From Methylobacterium sp. NMS14P (GTDB lineage: Bacteria > Pseudomonadota > Alphaproteobacteria > Rhizobiales > Beijerinckiaceae), in contig NZ_CP087106.1 in the NCBI RefSeq assembly GCF_028583545.1, positions 5,687,001 through 5,751,000 of the forward strand: 64,000 nt of DNA, in the 5' to 3' direction. This document shows positions 17,717-26,997 of the stretch, one piece after another (the stretch's first letter is position 1; each line of letters begins with the position of its first letter). Both the position numbers and the translations under genes were made by a program. The notes beneath the pieces are model-generated. The model was not told the DNA's origin and did not search any database. It worked only from the letters and a program-made list of their open reading frames with translations.

Positions 17717-18859
17717 TCAAGCGTGCCTTGCGCCCGAACTCCCGACCGAGGGGTCGGTCTGGACGATCATGCCGTACCAGCCCAGCCCGCGATAGGTCTC
17801 GTATCCCGGTGTCCGATGGAACGCCGTGACCGTGCCCGTCCGCGGATCCCGCACGACTCCGCTCGTCTGGCCGTCCATCCGGCAGGAGACCCGTTCGGTC
17901 AGGAGCCCGGTCTGATCCGAGGCGGCCAGCACCCTGCCGCCGGCATCGACCAGGAGCGCGCGGGTCCGCGCCCGATCCTCAGGCGCGACGCGGATCCCCG
18001 AAACGATGGCCTGGGCCTGCGGCGCCCAGTCGAAGTGGATCGCCAGGACGCCGAGCGGGGTGCCGTTCGCCTGACCGTCCGCCCGCACGCTCGCCGCGTA
18101 GGTGGCGACTTGCGCGCCGCCGAGCGCATCCTCCTGACGCACGTCGGCACAGACGAAGGCGTCCCCGCTCCGCAGGGCGAGCGCGTCCCGGAACCACGCT
18201 TCCCCCGCGACGCTCCGGCCCTGCAGGCCGGGGTAACGGTCGGCGCGGCCGGTCGCCAGGATGCGGCCGTCCAGGTCGCAGATCCAGATGTCGAGATAGA
18301 CCGTGTAGGCCGAGAGGATGATTCCGAGGCGATCGCCCGCGAAGGCCCCCGCGGCCGGGCCGGGATCGGCCGCGCAGGCCACGACGGCGGCGTCGGTCGC
18401 CCACCAGCGCACGTCGCAGGTCCGCTCGTAGAGGTTGCGATCGATCAGCTCGACCGCGTTGAGCGCGAGATCGATTAGCCGTTCTCCCTGGACGCGGCCC
18501 GCCATCGTCTCGACGGTGCGTTGCAGCTCGACGATGCGGCCGGCCAAGTGAAGTTCCAGCTCGCCGGCGATGACGTCCACGGACTCGCCGAGGGCGCGCA
18601 CCTCCTGGGCGACGACCGCGAAGCCGCGTCCCTCGTCCCCGGCCCGTGCGGCCTCGATGAGCGCGTTGAGGGCGAGGATCTTGGTCTGCGCCGTGATCCG
18701 CCGGATCCGGCCGGTCTTCTCCTGCGCCGCCTGCTTGACGGCGTCGGCCAGGATCTCGATCGACCTGAGCGTCGGCGGCTCGGACTCCGATCCCGGGGAG
18801 CGATCCTTCAGAAAATCAATTTTCGCGGTCATGTCCGGCCCGATCGGCGATGCGGGCAT
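17717..18859 (-). CDS. Soluble methyl-accepting-type signalling protein with C-terminal Cache-like sensor region
   Basis: 380 aa without any membrane segment. Residues about 45-100 hold a short chemoreceptor signalling core ([34 protein letters not shown]), including the conserved hairpin tip type [14 protein letters not shown]. The C-terminal part (about 165-370) resembles a PDC/Cache sensor: [48 protein letters not shown], a YAASVR strand and a VLAIHFDW strand. Such sensors normally precede the signalling domain and face the periplasm; here the order is reversed and the protein appears cytoplasmic. ATG 18859 or the in-frame ATG at 18832 could start it. Ligand unknown. Confidence 0.75.
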   Translation of the reverse strand: MPASPIGPDMTAKIDFLKDRSPGSESEPPTLRSIEILADAVKQAAQEKTGRIRRITAQTKILALNALIEAARAGDEGRGFAVVAQEVRALGESVDVIAGELELHLAGRIVELQRTVETMAGRVQGERLIDLALNAVELIDRNLYERTCDVRWWATDAAVVACAADPGPAAGAFAGDRLGIILSAYTVYLDIWICDLDGRILATGRADRYPGLQGRSVAGEAWFRDALALRSGDAFVCADVRQEDALGGAQVATYAASVRADGQANGTPLGVLAIHFDWAPQAQAIVSGIRVAPEDRARTRALLVDAGGRVLAASDQTGLLTERVSCRMDGQTSGVVRDPRTGTVTAFHRTPGYETYRGLGWYGMIVQTDPSVGSSGARHA

Positions 18860-18960
18860 TTTACAGCTATAATATAACGCAGTCTTAACCGATCAAGTTT
18901 GGCATTAAAACTTACAATACTGAAAATGATCCAAAATTCAATCGCGAGTGTATGGGCGTT
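18860..18960 (-). promoter_or_regulatory. AT-rich upstream region of the chemoreceptor-like gene
   Basis: About 100 bp much richer in A/T than the surroundings. On the minus strand TTGATC is followed about 16 bp later by TATATT/TATAAT-like sequence close to the start codon, a plausible sigma-70 type promoter. No operator recognised. Confidence 0.35.
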
Positions 18961-19051
18961 CCGGCTGGTCCCGGCGCCGGGCGATCGCCGATATCGGTGA
19001 AGTTGCTTGGACGACGGGCCGCCGCCCGGGCGCGGGCGGCGGCCCGGCCTG

Positions 19052-19936
19052 TCAGTCCGTGGGCTCGCCGGCCGAAACCTTGGCGGTCCAGTCGTCGAAC
19101 GCGATGACCTTCTGGCGCTGCTCGCCGAGCCGGTCGATGCGCAGGACCATCTCGTCCCCGGCCTTGAGGTAGCGCGGCGGCTTCATGCCGAGGCCGACGC
19201 CCGGCGGCGTGCCGGTGGTGATGACGTCGCCGGGCTCCAGCAGCATGAAGTGCGACGCGTAGGCGACGAGCTGGGGAACGTCGAAGATCATCGTGGCGGT
19301 CGAGCCGGTCTGGCGACGCTCGCCGTTCACGTCGAGGCTCATGGCGAGGTTCTTCAGGTCGGGAATCTCGTCGAGCGTCACCAGCCAGGGCCCGAGGGGG
19401 CCGAAGGTCGGCGCGCTCTTGCCCTTCGTCCAGGTCGGACCGCGGTTCATCTGCCATTCGCGCTCGGAGACGTCGTTGCAGATGCAGGCGCCCGCCACGT
19501 AGCTCAGCGCCTCGTTGGCGTGGACGTAGCTGGCGCGCCGCCCGATCACCACGGCGAGCTCCACCTCCCAGTCGGTGCTGTGCGACCCCTTCGGGATGAT
19601 GACCGTGTCGTTCGGCCCGCACAGGCTGGACGGGGCCTTGTTGAAGATGATCGGCTCCGCGGGGATCGGCGAGCCGGTCTCGGCGGCGTGGTCGGCGAAG
19701 TTGAGGCCGATGGCAACGACGTTCCGGGTGCCCCCGACGCAGGGACCGAGGCGCACGTCCGGCGGCAGCTTCGGCAGGGTCTCGGGATCCAGGGCGCGCA
19801 GCCGCGCCAGCGAGTCGGGCGCGAGGGCCGGCCCGGCGATGTCGCGCACGATGCCCGACAGGTCGCGCAGCCCCCCGCTGGCATCCACGAGGCCGGGCTT
19901 CTCGTCGCCGCTCGGGCCGTGCCGGAAGAGCTTCAT
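19052..19936 (-). CDS. Fumarylacetoacetate hydrolase (FAH) family enzyme
   Basis: 294 aa. The FAH fold is clear: VVAIGLNFADHAAETG, PIIFNKAPSSLCGPNDTVIIP, then the metal-binding DWEVELAVVIGR (E-x-E), CNDVSEREWQ and the late GDVITTGTPPGVGLGMKPP loop. Members hydrolyse or decarboxylate C-C bonds of 3-oxo or acylpyruvate compounds in aromatic or sugar-acid breakdown, and are often labelled ureidoglycolate lyase or acylpyruvase. The exact substrate cannot be read from the sequence and no pathway neighbour helps. ATG 19936 was chosen for its GAGGAG ribosome-binding site 7 nt upstream. Confidence 0.88.
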   Translation of the reverse strand: MKLFRHGPSGDEKPGLVDASGGLRDLSGIVRDIAGPALAPDSLARLRALDPETLPKLPPDVRLGPCVGGTRNVVAIGLNFADHAAETGSPIPAEPIIFNKAPSSLCGPNDTVIIPKGSHSTDWEVELAVVIGRRASYVHANEALSYVAGACICNDVSEREWQMNRGPTWTKGKSAPTFGPLGPWLVTLDEIPDLKNLAMSLDVNGERRQTGSTATMIFDVPQLVAYASHFMLLEPGDVITTGTPPGVGLGMKPPRYLKAGDEMVLRIDRLGEQRQKVIAFDDWTAKVSAGEPTD

Positions 19937-20349
19937 GGTCGCACTCCTCATCCTTCCCTGAACCGGTCTGCGCCGGACGCCGGGACCATGGCCGGGCCTC
20001 GACCCGGGTGCAAGGCCGGCCGCGTCGGCGGGTCGGTGCGCCAGGTGTCGCAGCCGGGCAACAGGACGGCGGAAAAGTGCAGGGTCAGCGGTGTCCGGAT
20101 TTATTGTTCCTGCCGGCGTGTCGGCGAGACAGGTCAGATCAAGACTGGGAAGTGCCGCTGATCATGTGCTTTCGCGCGTGAAGGCGCCGTTTACCGCAAC
20201 TGCTCTACTGCTGTTCCTCTTGGTGCCGAAATCGATCAGGGTCATTGCGGTTCTGCCCCTGAAACCGGCACCATGCACGAAAGGTCGCCGCATAACGGGT
20301 CTCGAACAATCGACGGCGCCCAGCAGAACGAGAAGGCTTGGGGGAAGAG
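19937..20349. other. 413-bp gap between two divergent genes
   Basis: No supported gene. It is the control region of the FAH-family gene (minus) and the FadL-type gene (plus); it is somewhat less GC-rich near 20.1-20.2 kb. No clear operator or promoter could be identified by eye. Confidence 0.5.
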
Positions 20350-21663
20350 ATGGGCGGGACGGTTCGCGCTGCGATGCTGGCGGCGACGGCGGTGATCCTC
20401 GGCGCCGGGCAGGTGCACGCGGGGGCGTTCGGGATCCGTGAGCAGAGCACCGAGGCCCAGGGGCTGGCCTTCGCGGGCGCGGCGTCGGGATCGGGCGGCG
20501 TCTCGTCGATCTTCTGGAATCCCGCGACGATCACGATGAACCCGGGCTTCGTCGCGGAGCAGAACTTCACCTATATTGGCTTGTCCTCCACGATCCGCCC
20601 GGAGGCCGGCACCAATCCGGGCTTCGCGCGGCTGGGCGGCTCCGGCGATATCGGCCAGGGCGCGGTCGTGCCGGCGGGCGCCACCTCCTACCAGCTCAAC
20701 GACCGCCTCTGGCTCGGCCTCTCCACCGGAGCCCCGTTCGGCCTCGTGACCAAGCCGCGCGACGTGTGGGCCGGTGAGGTCTACGGGCGCTCGTCGCGGA
20801 TCTTCTCGCTGGCGATCAACCCGGTCATCGGCTTCAAGGTCAACGAGTGGCTCTCGATCGCGGCCGGCCCGAACATCGAGTATTTCCGCCTGACCCTGCG
20901 GCAGGCGCTGCCGATCCCCGGCATCCTGCCGACCTCGTATCCGAGCTCCTTCCTCAAGGGTGAATCCTGGGGCGCGGGCTTCACTGCCGGCGCCACGCTG
21001 ACGCCCCGCGACGGGACCGTGCTGGGCATCGGCTACCGGTCGTCGGTGCACCACGACATCGACGGCTCGATCGGCGTGCCGCTCGTCGCCCTCGCGCCGC
21101 TGGCCGGTCAGGTCCGCGCCAAGCTGAACACCCCCGACAAGCTGAGCGTCGGCCTGACCCAGGCGGTCTCGCCGGTGGCGCGTGTGAATCTCGGCTTCGA
21201 GTGGGACAACTGGTCGAGGCTCGGCACCATCGGCATCGTGTCGAAGACGATCGGCCTGCCGGTGAACAATCTGCCGCTCAACTACAAGGACGGGTTCACC
21301 TACGCGATCGGCGCCGAGTACGACGCGTCGCCGAACCTGACGCTGCGGACCGGCTTCGCCTACGAGACCTCGCCCATCGACTTCCGGAACCGCTCGGTGC
21401 GCCTGCCGGACGGCGACCGGTACAACGTCTCGGTCGGCGCCAGCTACCGCTGGAGCCAGCAGCTGACGCTGAACCTCGCCTACTCGCACTTCTTCCTGGA
21501 CCGCTCGCGGATCCTCGCGGGCATCGGCCGCGACTACAACATCAGCAACATCGCCTTCGCGGGCGTGGTGGATTCCAGCGCCGACATCGTCTCGGTGGGC
21601 TTCCGCTACGTGTTCGGCGCGCCGCCGGCCGCGGCCCCAGCGCCGCTCGTGCGGAAGTACTGA
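20350..21663 (+). CDS. FadL/OMPP1/TodX-family outer-membrane channel
   Basis: 437 aa. A signal peptide (AMLAATAVILGAGQVHAGAFG) is followed by the family opening AFGIREQSTEAQGLAFAGAA and SSIFWNPATITMNPG, then many alternating beta strands and a C-terminal VSVGFRYVFG strand plus KY end. These barrels let hydrophobic compounds such as long-chain fatty acids or aromatics cross the outer membrane. ATG 20350 follows GGGGAAGAG closely; a TTG four codons upstream is the alternative. The nearby phaC (also lipid/carbon storage) may be coincidental. Confidence 0.9.
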   Translation: MGGTVRAAMLAATAVILGAGQVHAGAFGIREQSTEAQGLAFAGAASGSGGVSSIFWNPATITMNPGFVAEQNFTYIGLSSTIRPEAGTNPGFARLGGSGDIGQGAVVPAGATSYQLNDRLWLGLSTGAPFGLVTKPRDVWAGEVYGRSSRIFSLAINPVIGFKVNEWLSIAAGPNIEYFRLTLRQALPIPGILPTSYPSSFLKGESWGAGFTAGATLTPRDGTVLGIGYRSSVHHDIDGSIGVPLVALAPLAGQVRAKLNTPDKLSVGLTQAVSPVARVNLGFEWDNWSRLGTIGIVSKTIGLPVNNLPLNYKDGFTYAIGAEYDASPNLTLRTGFAYETSPIDFRNRSVRLPDGDRYNVSVGASYRWSQQLTLNLAYSHFFLDRSRILAGIGRDYNISNIAFAGVVDSSADIVSVGFRYVFGAPPAAAPAPLVRKY

Positions 21664-21690
21664 CGGGTCCTCGGCCCTCGGCCTCCGCAG

Positions 21691-21721
21691 GTCCCGTCGC
21701 GCCGTTCGGGCGTGACGGGAC
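21691..21721 (+). terminator. Strong hairpin after the FadL-type gene
   Basis: A 13-bp stem (21691-21703 with 21709-21721, one G-T pair) and a GTTCG loop, 27 bp after the stop codon. No T-run. Confidence 0.5.
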
Positions 21722-21904
21722 GCGCGATCCTCGTATTCACCGTCGCGAGTCCCCCGTGTCGGCGGGGCTCGCGGGCGTCGTCCGGATAGCGGCGATTCTC
21801 TTCGGGACGGCGCTGCGGGCAGATTACCCCGCGCAGGTCCGGCGACGCTTCGACGGGACCGCCGGTCGCCCGGCCGGCGCAGTCGGCGCCGACCGGGGCG
21901 GCTC

Positions 21905-23767
21905 TCAGGCGCGCATCCGCACGTAGGTCCCGGGCGCCGGGCCGAGCGATGGTAGCGCGTCGCCGCCCGGCTGCCGGGCCGGCACCCGCTCCGGGGCCTG
22001 CGCCTCGATCCACTGGAACCAGTAGGGCCACCACGAGCCCTTGGTCTCGACCGCGGCCCTGATCCACTCCTCGAGCGTCCCCTTCACGGGTCCGCCGGTC
22101 CAGTAGCCGTATTTCGGCTTGGACGGCGGATTGATCACGCCCGCGATGTGGCCCGAGCCCGCGAGCACGAAGTCGACCTTCCCGCCGAACACCTTCGAGC
22201 CCTCGAAGACCGACAGCGCCGGCGCGATGTGGTCCTCGCGGGTGGCGAGATTGAAGATCGGCACCTGCACCTTCCTGAGGTCGAGGCGGACATTGCCGAG
22301 CACCATCCGCCCCTGCGCCAGCGTGTTGTCGAGGTAGCAATTGCGCAGGTAGAACGAGTGGTTGGCCGCCGGCATCCGGGTGGCGTCGGAGTTCCAGTAC
22401 AGCAGGTCGAAGGCCGAGGGTGCCTTGCCCTTGATGTAGTTGTTCACGACGTAGGGCCAGATCAGGTCGTTCGGCCGGAGCATGTTGAAGGCGTTCGCCA
22501 TCCGGGCGCCCTCCAGGTAGCCCTGCTCGGCCATGCGCGCCTCGACCTGGCGGATCTGCTCCTCGTCGGCGAAGACCTTCAGGTCGCCCGCGTGGGTGAA
22601 GTCGACCTGGGTGGTGAGCAGCGTCGCGCTCTTGATCCGCCGGTTGCCGGTGGCCGCCTGCATGGCGAGCGTCACGGCGAGCAGCGTGCCGCCGACGCAG
22701 TAGCCCGCCGCCGTGACCTCGCTCTCACCGGTGGCGACGCCGATCGCGTCGATGGCCGCCTCGATCCCCTCGCGCATGTAGGACTCGAAGTCCTTGTCGG
22801 CGTGGCGGGAATCGGGATTGACCCAGGAGATGCAGAAGACCGTCAGGCCCTGATCGACCATCCACTTCAGGAAGCTCTTCTGCGGATTGAGGTCGAGGAT
22901 GTAGAACTTGTTGATCCAGGGTGGGACCATCAGGAACGGGCGCCGCAGCACGGTCTCGGTGGTGGGCGCGTACTGGATCAGCTCGATCAGGTCGTTGCGG
23001 AACACCACCTCGCCGGGGGTGACCGCCATGTTGCGCCCGACCTCGAACCCGCTCGGGTCGGTCTGACGCACGCGCAGCTGCCCGCCGCCGGCCGCCAGAT
23101 CCTCCTCGTACATCTTGAGGCCGCGGACGAGGTTGGCGCCGTTCTCCTGCAGGGTGTGGCGGATCAGCTCCGGGTTGGTCGGCAGGAAGTTGGAGGGCGA
23201 CAGCATGCTGGTGACTTGGCGCAGGTAGAACTGCGCCTTGTGGCGCGTGTGCGCGTCGAGTCCCTCGGCCTCGTCCACGAGGCTCTCGGCCCAGCGGGTG
23301 GCGAGCAGGTAGGCCTGCTTGAGGAAGTCGAAATACGGGTTGGTCGACCAATCGGCGTGGGCGAAGCGCGCGTCCCGGGGCTCGGGCAGCGCCACCGGAT
23401 CGGCGGGCTGGCCCTGCAGGCGCAGGTAGGTCGAGCCCCAGAGCGACAGGAAGGCCTGCGACAGGCGCGCCTGCGCCTCGGCGCTGCGGTTCGGATCGGC
23501 GAGCCAGGTCTCGGCCACCTGACCGAGCACCTTGGCCGCCTCGTTCATCTCGCTGCCGGGTGCGCCCGCCTGGCCCTCGGGCCCGAGGAGGCGGGCGACG
23601 TTGCGCCCCATCGCCTCGACGAACTGTCCGGCATTGCGGGAAATCGCCTCGAAGTCCGGCATCGGGGCGACCGTGCCGTCCGGCATCGCGCCGTTCGAGA
23701 CCGACTTCGGAGGGGCGGTCCGATCCGGCGCCTGCGGGCTCGTCAAACGTGCCTCCCTGTGCTTCAT
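21905..23767 (-). CDS. phaC: Class I poly(3-hydroxyalkanoate) synthase PhaC
   Basis: 620 aa. It polymerises (R)-3-hydroxyacyl-CoA into PHA granules. The lipase-like box is GYCVGG with the catalytic Cys near residue 357; the Asp lies in REDHIAP and the His in GSGHIAGVINPP. Typical PhaC landmarks include FLPTNPELIRHT, PPWINKFYILDLNPQKSF, WVNPD and WWPYWFQWIEAQ. ATG 23767 was chosen; the frame is open 59 more codons but that part is unlike PhaC. phaA/phaB/phaR are not in the window. Divergent from the small lipoprotein gene. Confidence 0.95.
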   Translation of the reverse strand: MKHREARLTSPQAPDRTAPPKSVSNGAMPDGTVAPMPDFEAISRNAGQFVEAMGRNVARLLGPEGQAGAPGSEMNEAAKVLGQVAETWLADPNRSAEAQARLSQAFLSLWGSTYLRLQGQPADPVALPEPRDARFAHADWSTNPYFDFLKQAYLLATRWAESLVDEAEGLDAHTRHKAQFYLRQVTSMLSPSNFLPTNPELIRHTLQENGANLVRGLKMYEEDLAAGGGQLRVRQTDPSGFEVGRNMAVTPGEVVFRNDLIELIQYAPTTETVLRRPFLMVPPWINKFYILDLNPQKSFLKWMVDQGLTVFCISWVNPDSRHADKDFESYMREGIEAAIDAIGVATGESEVTAAGYCVGGTLLAVTLAMQAATGNRRIKSATLLTTQVDFTHAGDLKVFADEEQIRQVEARMAEQGYLEGARMANAFNMLRPNDLIWPYVVNNYIKGKAPSAFDLLYWNSDATRMPAANHSFYLRNCYLDNTLAQGRMVLGNVRLDLRKVQVPIFNLATREDHIAPALSVFEGSKVFGGKVDFVLAGSGHIAGVINPPSKPKYGYWTGGPVKGTLEEWIRAAVETKGSWWPYWFQWIEAQAPERVPARQPGGDALPSLGPAPGTYVRMRA

Positions 23768-23887
23768 CTGTTGACCCGATGGCGCGGGCCTCGTTTCCGA
23801 CAAAATAAGGAGCGAGCCAGAGTTTTCGCCAGCCCGGCTCAGGACGTCGCCGAAACATCCGGCCGATCTTTTCATACGCATGTGACG

Positions 23888-24289
23888 ATGGATCGTGCCA
23901 TTTTGAACCCCACCGTCCGCCCGCACCGCGCCGGTCCGCTGCACCGCCTGACGCGCGCGGCCGGCCTGGGGGTGCTGGTCGGCGCGCTCGGGGCCTGCTC
24001 GGGCGACGTCGTCCGCTCGCTGGCCTCCGATGCAGGCTACGGGCCGCGGGTCGTCGCGGCCCCGGATTTCGTCGCGGACACGCGCGGCAAGGCGCAGCCC
24101 GACTTCATGCCCGTGGGTGTCGACGCGCCGAAGCGTCCGGTCCGGGCCAAGTCGGTCACGGGCCAGAAGGCCCTCGAGGCGGAGCTGGAGGGCGCCCGCG
24201 GACGCAACGAGGCCCGGGGACGGGCCGCCGCGAGCGCCGGGCGCGGCGCGGCCGCCACCATCAAGCCGGCCCCGGCGGCGGCGCAGTAG
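23888..24289 (+). CDS. Small putative lipoprotein
   Basis: 133 aa. A positively charged N-terminus and a hydrophobic stretch end in the lipobox LGALGAC, so Cys would be lipidated. The mature part is short, basic and Ala-rich: a PDFVADTRGKAQPDFMPVGVDAPKRPVRAKSVTG segment, then a Glu/Arg/Ala-rich tail. Proteins with this FMPVG..PxRPxxxxS pattern occur as uncharacterised lipoproteins in Methylobacterium relatives. Function unknown. Start chosen to give the signal peptide; it lies 120 bp from the divergent phaC start. Confidence 0.65.
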   Translation: MDRAILNPTVRPHRAGPLHRLTRAAGLGVLVGALGACSGDVVRSLASDAGYGPRVVAAPDFVADTRGKAQPDFMPVGVDAPKRPVRAKSVTGQKALEAELEGARGRNEARGRAAASAGRGAAATIKPAPAAAQ

Positions 24290-24388
24290 GCGGCCCTTTT
24301 TCAGGGTCGGCGACGGCCCGCAACTCTGCTAGAGCAAGTGGTTCGCCCGACCGGCCCAGACGAGAGACGCCGGATCCGGGACGCGCCG

Positions 24389-25618
24389 ATGGACACGCCC
24401 ATGACCGACTTCCACCGCATCAAGCGACTGCCGCCCTACGTCTTCGAGCAGGTCAACCGGATCAAGGCCGCCGCCCGAGCGCAGGGCGCCGACATCATCG
24501 ATCTCGGCATGGGCAACCCGGATCTGGACGCCCCGAAGCACGTGATCGCCAAGCTGTGCGAGACGGCCGGGCGGCCGCGCACGGATCGCTACTCGGCCTC
24601 CAAGGGCATCGCGGGCCTGCGCAAGGCCCAGGCGGGCTATTACCAGCGGCGCTTCGGCGTGACCCTGAATCCCGACACCCAGGTGGTGGCGACCCTCGGG
24701 TCGAAGGAAGGGTTCGCCAACATGGCCCAGGCGATCACCGCGCCGGGCGACGTCGTGCTGGTGCCGAACCCGAGCTACCCGATCCACGCCTTCGGCTTCC
24801 TGATGGCCGGCGGCGTCATCCGCTCCGTGCCGGCCGAGCCGACCCCGGCGATGTTCCCCGCCCTGGAGCGGGCCATGCGCCACTCGATCCCGAAGCCGGT
24901 GGCGCTGGTCGTGTGCTACCCGTCGAACCCGACCGCCTACGTGGCGAGCCTCGACTTCTACCGGGACCTCGTGGCCTTCGCGAAGCAGCACGAGCTGATC
25001 CTGCTGTCGGACCTCGCCTACGCGGAGGTCTACTTCGACGACAACCCGCCGCCCTCGGTGCTGCAGGTGCCCGGCGCCATCGACTGCACGGTGGAGTTCA
25101 CCTCGCTGTCGAAGACCTACTCGATGGCCGGCTGGCGGATGGGCTTCGCGGTGGGTAACGAGCGCCTGCTCGCGGCGCTGACCCGGGTGAAGTCCTACCT
25201 CGATTACGGCGCCTTCACGCCGATCCAGGTCGCCGCGACCGCCGCGCTCAACGGGCCGGACAACTGCATCCACGAGATGCGCAGCATCTACAGGAAGCGC
25301 CGCGACGCGCTGGTCGAATCCTTCGGCAAGGCCGGCTGGACCATCCCGTCGCCCGCCTCCTCGATGTTCGCCTGGGTGCCGATCCCCGAGCGCTACCGGG
25401 AGCTGGGCAGCCTCGAGTTCTCCAAGCTTCTCCTAGAGAAGTCCGACGTGGCGGTCGCGCCCGGCATCGGCTTCGGCGAGTTCGGCGACGAGTATGTCCG
25501 CATCGCTCTCGTGGAGAACGAGCAGCGCATCCGGCAGGCGGCGCGCAACATCCGCCGGTTCTTCGACGGCACCGACAAGACCCTGCACAACGTCGTGCCG
25601 ATGGCCCGGGCCGGATAG
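24389..25618 (+). CDS. alaC: Class I/II PLP aminotransferase, AlaC type (glutamate-pyruvate transaminase)
   Basis: 409 aa. Extensive pattern match to E. coli AlaC: FHRIKRLPPYVFEQVN, IIDLGMGNPDLDAP, the GLRKAQAGYYQRRFG helix, VVATLGSKEGFANM, VPNPSYPIHAFGF, YPSNPTAYVA, the PLP-lysine K242 in TSLSKTYSMAGWRMGF, and PGIGFGEFGDEYVRIAL. It interconverts alanine and 2-oxoglutarate with pyruvate and glutamate. Automated pipelines often call such proteins LL-diaminopimelate aminotransferase, a less likely role here. ATG 24389 was chosen over the longer frame; ATG 24401 is also possible. Confidence 0.85.
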   Translation: MDTPMTDFHRIKRLPPYVFEQVNRIKAAARAQGADIIDLGMGNPDLDAPKHVIAKLCETAGRPRTDRYSASKGIAGLRKAQAGYYQRRFGVTLNPDTQVVATLGSKEGFANMAQAITAPGDVVLVPNPSYPIHAFGFLMAGGVIRSVPAEPTPAMFPALERAMRHSIPKPVALVVCYPSNPTAYVASLDFYRDLVAFAKQHELILLSDLAYAEVYFDDNPPPSVLQVPGAIDCTVEFTSLSKTYSMAGWRMGFAVGNERLLAALTRVKSYLDYGAFTPIQVAATAALNGPDNCIHEMRSIYRKRRDALVESFGKAGWTIPSPASSMFAWVPIPERYRELGSLEFSKLLLEKSDVAVAPGIGFGEFGDEYVRIALVENEQRIRQAARNIRRFFDGTDKTLHNVVPMARAG

Positions 25619-25752
25619 CAGGGCCCGCGCGGATTGTTGCCGCGGGGCGACAGGCGCCGTCAAAGGCGTCGGCGCCCCGCGCCGGCGCTTGTCAGGGCGC
25701 GGCGCGATGGCCAGGGTCAGGTGCGGGGGTCCTCCCGCGTCCCGAGTGTCGC

Positions 25753-25965
25753 ATGCGCCGCCTGAACCTGATCGCCGCCCTGCTGCTCGCCGCCGCGGCC
25801 TCGGCCTGCGCGCCGAACCCGATCATCGCCCGCGATCCGATCCCCGCGCCGGGACCGGCGGACGTGTACGCGTGCGACTCGAAGCCGTTGCCGGTCAACG
25901 CCTTCATGACGGATTGCCGCCCCGTTCCGGCGAGCCCGCAGGTCGTGCTGCGCGCGCGCGGCTGA
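25753..25965 (+). CDS. Small putative lipoprotein (70 aa)
   Basis: The N-terminus MRRLNLIAALLLAAAASAC is a compact lipoprotein signal with the lipobox ASAC. The mature part has two more cysteines (YACDSKPL and MTDCRPVP) and is Pro-rich. No family recognised and no functional inference made. It stands alone on the plus strand between alaC and another small exported protein. Confidence 0.6.
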   Translation: MRRLNLIAALLLAAAASACAPNPIIARDPIPAPGPADVYACDSKPLPVNAFMTDCRPVPASPQVVLRARG

Positions 25966-26078
25966 TCCCGCCCGGGATTTCGGTAACCGGTCGATTCGGA
26001 AGCGTCGGACAAGCCGCCCGCGATCAGCTAGACTGTAGGCCAGATGCCGGCACGCCCGGCCCCCTGACGGAGCATCGC

Positions 26079-26438
26079 GTGAGCACCAAGACCCTGATCG
26101 CCGCCGGACTCCTCGCCCTCCTGGCGGGGCAGGGTGCCTCGGCCTCCGACGCCGCCTATCCGCCGGCGCCCTACCAGCCCCGCGCCTTCGTGTTCACCGC
26201 CCCGAACGGGCCCACGGTGCTGCAGACCGAGGGCTGTTGCCAGGTCGTCGTGCCGCCGGGCCGGCCCGACCTCGCCCAGCCCGCGGTGCCGGTGGCCGAG
26301 GTGATGAACGGCGGCGGCTTCGGCTACACCGGGTTTGACTACTACAACGACCAGATCACCGAGGGGCGGTTCGGCGCGCGCAAGCGGCCGAAGGAGTACG
26401 TGATCGCCCCGTCCTACATCGTGCCGCCGCGCTACTGA
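26079..26438 (+). CDS. Small exported protein (119 aa)
   Basis: GTG start with a GGAG seven nt upstream. An N-terminal signal peptide (TKTLIAAGLLALLAGQGASAS) is followed by a Pro/Tyr-rich mature domain with a CC pair (QTEGCCQVVVPPG), GYTGFDYYND and a C-terminal EYVIAPSYIVPPRY. Probably periplasmic or surface-associated. I do not recognise a characterised family. Confidence 0.65.
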   Translation: MSTKTLIAAGLLALLAGQGASASDAAYPPAPYQPRAFVFTAPNGPTVLQTEGCCQVVVPPGRPDLAQPAVPVAEVMNGGGFGYTGFDYYNDQITEGRFGARKRPKEYVIAPSYIVPPRY

Positions 26439-26459
26439 GCCGCCGGGACGCCCGGGGTC

Positions 26460-26798
26460 TCAGTCCTTCTGCGGATCGTGGCCCCAGTTCATCAGCGACA
26501 TCCGCCAGGGCGAGTCGGGGTCCTTCCGGGCCTCGCCGCCCTGCTTGAGATGGCGGTGGACGTAGCCCACGACCTTGCGCATGGCGGCGTAGTCGTCGTC
26601 CGTCAGGTCGGCCTTCTTGGTGTCCTTGATCGCCAGGATCCGCCGGCCCATCTCGTGGCCGGTCGACTCGCCCCCGTCCTTCTTCTGGCCGACATCCCGG
26701 CTTGCCTCGCTGTCGAGATGCTTCCTCAGCGCCGCCGGCGTCATGTTGACGGCCTCGCTGAAGTCCTTCCACGTCGCCGCGTGATCGTCGTCCGCCAT
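26460..26798 (-). CDS. DUF3140-family protein
   Basis: 112 aa, soluble and charged. Pattern: WKDFSEAVNMTPAALRKHLDSEASRDVGQ, GHEMGRRILAIKDTKKADLTDDDYAAMRKVVGYVHRHL and a WRMSLMNWGHDP end, the whole-length pattern of DUF3140 proteins. No activity is known for the family. An excellent ribosome-binding site (GAGGAGG) precedes ATG 26798. Convergent with the small exported protein upstream and divergent from prfB. Confidence 0.8.
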   Translation of the reverse strand: MADDDHAATWKDFSEAVNMTPAALRKHLDSEASRDVGQKKDGGESTGHEMGRRILAIKDTKKADLTDDDYAAMRKVVGYVHRHLKQGGEARKDPDSPWRMSLMNWGHDPQKD

Positions 26799-26997
26799 CC
26801 GCCTACCTCCTCGGCCGTGTCGCTCGTGCCCGACAACGCGCCCGAGGCTTTCCGGCTCGCCTCTCTCCCTGCGGTGGGGCGCCGCACGGGCAGCGGGCGA
26901 CGCGGCGCTGGAGCGTTTACAGGCCGGGTCCCGGGGGGTATCACCCCGACCCGACGACCCTCCATTCTTCCCCCGCACCCCATTCCCGAAAAGCCAG

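Noticed and set aside
18875..18915. CtrA box in the AT-rich region near 18.9 kb
   Set aside because: TTAA occurs twice but never with a second TTAA-like half at seven bases.
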